A DNA stretch of 64,000 nucleotides. It comes from Chinchilla lanigera. Its lineage: Eukaryota; Chordata; Mammalia; Rodentia; Chinchillidae. The notes below the pieces were generated by a model. That model was not told the DNA's origin. It searched no databases and saw only the letters and a list, made by a program, of their open reading frames with translations. Numbering within the stretch: the stretch's first letter is position 1; each line of letters starts with the position of its first letter. The stretch lies in assembly GCF_000276665.1 (NCBI RefSeq), contig NW_004955438.1, positions 11,053,177-11,117,176 of the forward strand, given 5' to 3'. Below, piece by piece: positions 33,801 to 64,000 of the stretch. A program made the position numbers and the translations under genes.

Positions 33801-36800
33801 CTTCAGTCTACAGCTTTGAAAAAATTTACAATAGTAATTCCTGTTTCTATTTGTTCATACAAATCTTAAATAAACTTGTTCTTGATAAACTGCAGATGAC
33901 CTCTAACGCACATTACGTAGCTGTATACTTTATGTACATACTCGCTTTGTCTTACTATTGTGAGCAGCAATGTATCAGCACATTTGAGATGACATTGGCC
34001 CTACCATGCTGCCACTGCAACAGTCTCCTCCCTCCTCGGTGTTTCAGGTTGGATATTTCTGTTTCTGGAAGTTTCTAAAAAGGAAGCACAGGTCCAGCTT
34101 GTTTTAATCATGCCAGGGTTTTTTTTTTTTTTTAAACACTAGATTCTACAGCTTCCTGAATGCTTCACAGTAGATGTTCCAGAAGAAAATAATTAATAGT
34201 GACTGTAGTTAATATCCCGGATTATATTTTAAAATGATCACTTTCTGTGCTCAAAATTATCACCTAGAAAATTTCAAGAAAGGACCACACTAATCAGAAA
34301 AACTGATACCAGAGATAATACCAAAGCTGATCAGTAGAAACACGGGTTTATAACCTACTTTTTGTGAAAATATACATTTTGGGGATTCTGATATGGAATT
34401 AATACGAAGGAACTAGAAGACACTAAGATACAAAGCACTGTATAAGGCTGGCAGGCAGTAACATCCTCAATTTGGACATGGTAAACCTATAGAACTTAAC
34501 GTTCCACATAATTTGCTCTTGCGAATCACATTATTTCAAAGTCCAATACTGTAGATTTATTTTTACTTAGAAATCCTTTCAGATTCACTACCTGCAATTA
34601 AAAGTTTAAAATTACATGGTGCTTAGAAGTGATGTCAAATGTGACATTTTAAAAGTGACAGATTTAAACAGTATAATTTTGCCCTCTTAAAAATTTACTC
34701 AACAAATTTTTAAAACAGGAACACAAGTATATCATATATTACTCTTTAATTAGACTTTTCCTTTACAATATGTTCTTGTCAATGGTCACTTCAAAATGTA
34801 AGCCTATAAGGCATTTTTCAAAAACGTACCATTGGGAAACAAAAAGCTTCAGAAAAACTCTTGTCCTTTAAGTGGTGTGGAGATGGGAAATATTACTAGT
34901 TTAAAAACTTCTTTATTCTTCTGGGCAATGTTCTCCAAATATTTTCACTTGAGTCTATTATTCTTTAACCAGAAGTTTTAAGATAATTTTAGATTTAAAA
35001 TTGGTATCTTATTCCTAGGTAAGAAGTATGCCCACTTTCAGTATTGCTTTGCATTAGAACTGTCCGAATTATCCCCCAGTGGCTGGTTGCTGGGTGGAGT
35101 TAAGTTGGCCCACCTACACGTAGGAAGTCCCGTCTCATGGCTGATGACGTGTATTTAGCTGCTATGATAGCGAGTTTAACTGCTCTCAGAAGGAAATGGG
35201 AATGGGAAACATGCTTTGAGTACTGTAATTTGGGGAAATAACCCTAGAAATGACATTCTAGAAGCTCTCCCTTGTGGGGAATGAGCCTCAGAATCCAGGG
35301 AGAGGAGACCGCTCCTCAGCTCCTGTACCAGCTCACCCTTGCCCGCTAACAGTAACTGAACAACACCATGTTAGCCCGGCCAAGACGATGCTCTCCCCGC
35401 TCCACTCAGCCTGGCTCTGCCCCATCGCTGGGCCCCACTGGGCTGGGGGCGAAGAGACTAACCACCTCAAACATCCCAGGGCTGAAGCCAGAGGATAAAG
35501 GGGGTAAACTCCAAGCACCGCCTGATACCACAGCCATGTCTGGTGGCCCCACAAATTTAGGCTGTGGAATTTGAAGAAGAGTTGAAACTATTTACTATTC
35601 CCTTCTTTCAATCAAAATAAAATAAAGCCTCTTCAAGGCTTCTTTGAATGGTAATATAAACCTCCATTTGTGGGGGGAAAAATGCAGGCTTCAGAGGAAG
35701 AACCGCAAGAAAACAGAGTCATTGACAGTGGGAGGCCCTGAGTTCCTGGGATAAGCCCTGGGCTTGGCCCCGTACCCTCAAGCCCCGCTCTCCATCCTGG
35801 TGTCTCTAATACTGCATTTCTGTGAAGACAAAGGCTTCCTGCTGTGCCGTCACACACTACTTCCCAGTCCTCATCGTCCCACGTACCCTTGTCCTCCTCC
35901 ACAAGACACACCCCAGTTTCCACTGTTCTTGTCTCAAATAAAGCAAAACATACATTAAAACTCAGGTTTTGTTTTTAACGGAGAAAGTGCTTAAAACCAT
36001 CCTATGCAATTGTTTTTCACCTCATTTTCAACCAGTAAAAGCAAACTCATTCAGGCTTACGAATAATACTGAAAAAACAGTGAATCTGATCTTCTTGCAT
36101 TTTAAACAACTGTGCCTTCGTTCCCGACTTTTATTTACATTAACTGACTCAATTCGGTATCTTCATGAGTTGAGCTCTGTTTGGAAAATATAGAAGGTAC
36201 AAATACATAGAATTTTTAGGATAAAAAAATTTCTGAATATAAAAATGCTTTCTATGTTTCAAAATAATACTTTCAGATTCTTCTTATAGTTTCAGCTTGA
36301 TACCTAAACCATCGAGTACCCAAAGTTGTTTTTTTTTTAAAATAACAAAAGATAATAACATGGTTTTAAACACAACACTATACACGAATAACTCAATCTG
36401 CGGATCATCCCCACAGAAAGTTCACTTTGTCACTAAGAAAACCCCTAAATATTTTAGTCATAACATAAAATTCCATCATCAAAAACTAGCTTAGGATAGA
36501 AACCTATAGGCTTTAATGATTGCCAGAATTGTCCAGCACAGCTTCAGCACAATAGAATTGTCTAGAAAATACAATCTCCAAAATGTGTGTGCAAGTGCTG
36601 CAAATTGGACAGACGCAGGCAGGACAATGCCCTTGAAACCGAGTCCTCCACCTCCAGCACCTTCACCAGGTCCCAGATCCCCCCGCTTCAGCCTTGTGCT
36701 TGGTACATTTCCTCCAGTGCGCTGCGACTCATACCGCACCATTCCTGTCCCGATGGATTTCTGGTGTGATCAAGTATCGAGGAGAAGTGTAAGTTAGGCG

Positions 36801-36867
36801 AGCACTTTTTTTTTTTTAAGCTGTTAATGCTTCATACGATTGGGTCCCCATAGGAAGATGTGGGAGT
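30876..36867. other. PTPN21 3' UTR and 3' flank, boundary not resolved
   Basis: AT-rich, with only one clear SINE (33196-33345). The proximal few hundred bases must be PTPN21 3' UTR, but I cannot place the cleavage site. Several AATAAA/ATTAAA hexamers occur on the - strand. Small open frames (for example 32318-32767 +) have no recognisable domain and no support as genes. Confidence 0.5.
33196..33345 (-). repeat. B1 SINE
   Basis: Inverted B1 (ttctgagacaaggactcgat ... tctgagtgctaggattacag). Confidence 0.8.
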
Positions 36868-63294
<26,427 letters not shown>

Positions 63295-63351
63295 CTGGCA
63301 AACAAAACATGCACAAAGTAATATGAAAGCACACCCACAGGTACGACTTGG

Positions 63352-63445
63352 TCCTTTTTTTTTTTTTGGTGCTGGGCATTGAACTGAGGACCTTGCGCTT
63401 GCCAGGGAGGCGCTTGTGCCACTGAGCTCTTATCCCTGGCAAACG
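63352..63445 (-). repeat. ID element
   Basis: T run, ggtgctgggcattgaactga (B box complement), cttgtgccactgagctctta (A box complement). It is just upstream (58 bases) of the FERM-end exon of PTPN21. Confidence 0.88.
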
Positions 63446-63629
63446 AACTGGTACTTTTAACACACAGTTTGTCTGTGGTCAGGATATAATTGGATGCACG
63501 CTATGTTAAAGTCATTTCCCACACACTGCGATTCTTTCATTTTCTAACACTTAGCCTGTGACATTTCAATGATGAAGATAAAAATCTGCCCCAACCATGT
63601 CTGATGTCAAACAGTTTAAAAATGCCGTG

Positions 63630-63724
63630 GTGGGCTGGGGATATAGCTCAGCGGCACAAGCACCTGCCCGGCAAGTGCAAGGTCTTGAGTTTGAGTCCCA
63701 GCACAAAAAAAAAAAAAAAAAAAA
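63630..63724 (+). repeat. ID element
   Basis: gggctggggatatagctcag ... gagtttgagtcccagcac plus about 20 A; flanks aaaatgcc-tgg on both sides fit a TSD. Confidence 0.9.
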
Positions 63725-63955
63725 TGCCTTGGAAATTTAAAACATAAAAAAACCACCAATTTTTATTCCTGACAAATAGTCTCAAAGATTTTAAACAAAA
63801 CACTTGATTCAGGGACTCAATATGGCCTTTGTCAAGAAAGCAAAAGCAAATCAGTGTTACATAACATTTCTGCAGAGCTATTCATTATCAAAGAATTAAG
63901 ATACTGGTGCTTGTTTTGTCCCTTACTTAGTCCTCAAGTAAAAAATTTTAAAAGG

Positions 63956-64000
63956 GCCAGAGATACAGCTCAGTGTGAAAGCTCTGGATTCAATCCCCAA
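63956..64000 (+). repeat. ID half of a SINE, cut by the window edge
   Basis: gggccagagatacagctcag ... ggattcaatccccaa. Confidence 0.6.

Overview
The window is nuclear DNA from a mammal, most likely a non-murid rodent. It is AT-rich with long introns. It is densely seeded with short B1 (7SL-derived) SINEs, tRNA-derived ID elements and B1-ID dimers, together with rodent-type L1, MaLR and class I ERV pieces. No B2 element was recognised. Species cannot be read from the sequence alone.

Two protein genes are present and point towards each other. On the + strand, 4276-15952 carries the last seven coding exons of SPATA7, a photoreceptor connecting-cilium protein, ending with a poly(A) signal at 15975. 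On the - strand, 63294-36868 carries the last ten coding exons of PTPN21 (PTPD1), a FERM-domain tyrosine phosphatase; they encode about 908 C-terminal residues. Every splice junction called here has AG/GT borders and compatible phase, so both genes look intact. The 5' exons of both lie outside the window. The tail-to-tail SPATA7-PTPN21 order is the same as I recall for human chromosome 14q31.

Layout: 1-4275 is SPATA7 intron (with a GC-rich minisatellite at the very edge); 4276-15952 SPATA7 exons and introns; 15953-36867 the intergenic region plus the PTPN21 3' UTR; 36868-63294 PTPN21; 63295-64000 PTPN21 intron. The intergenic region holds a transposon graveyard at about 17.1-27.4 kb: a deleted L1 on the - strand, a second L1 3' end in inverted orientation, a degenerate gammaretrovirus-like ERV, a MaLR LTR, and a compact hAT-type element with a perfect 8-bp target duplication. 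A 350-base assembly gap sits at 50192-50541 inside a PTPN21 intron.

I found no evidence of a new gene system. The most interesting points are the hAT element, an ID insertion within about 40 bases of the acceptor of the largest PTPN21 exon, a solo LTR that splits a B1-ID dimer, the substituted active-site loop of the phosphatase, and several precise local duplications.
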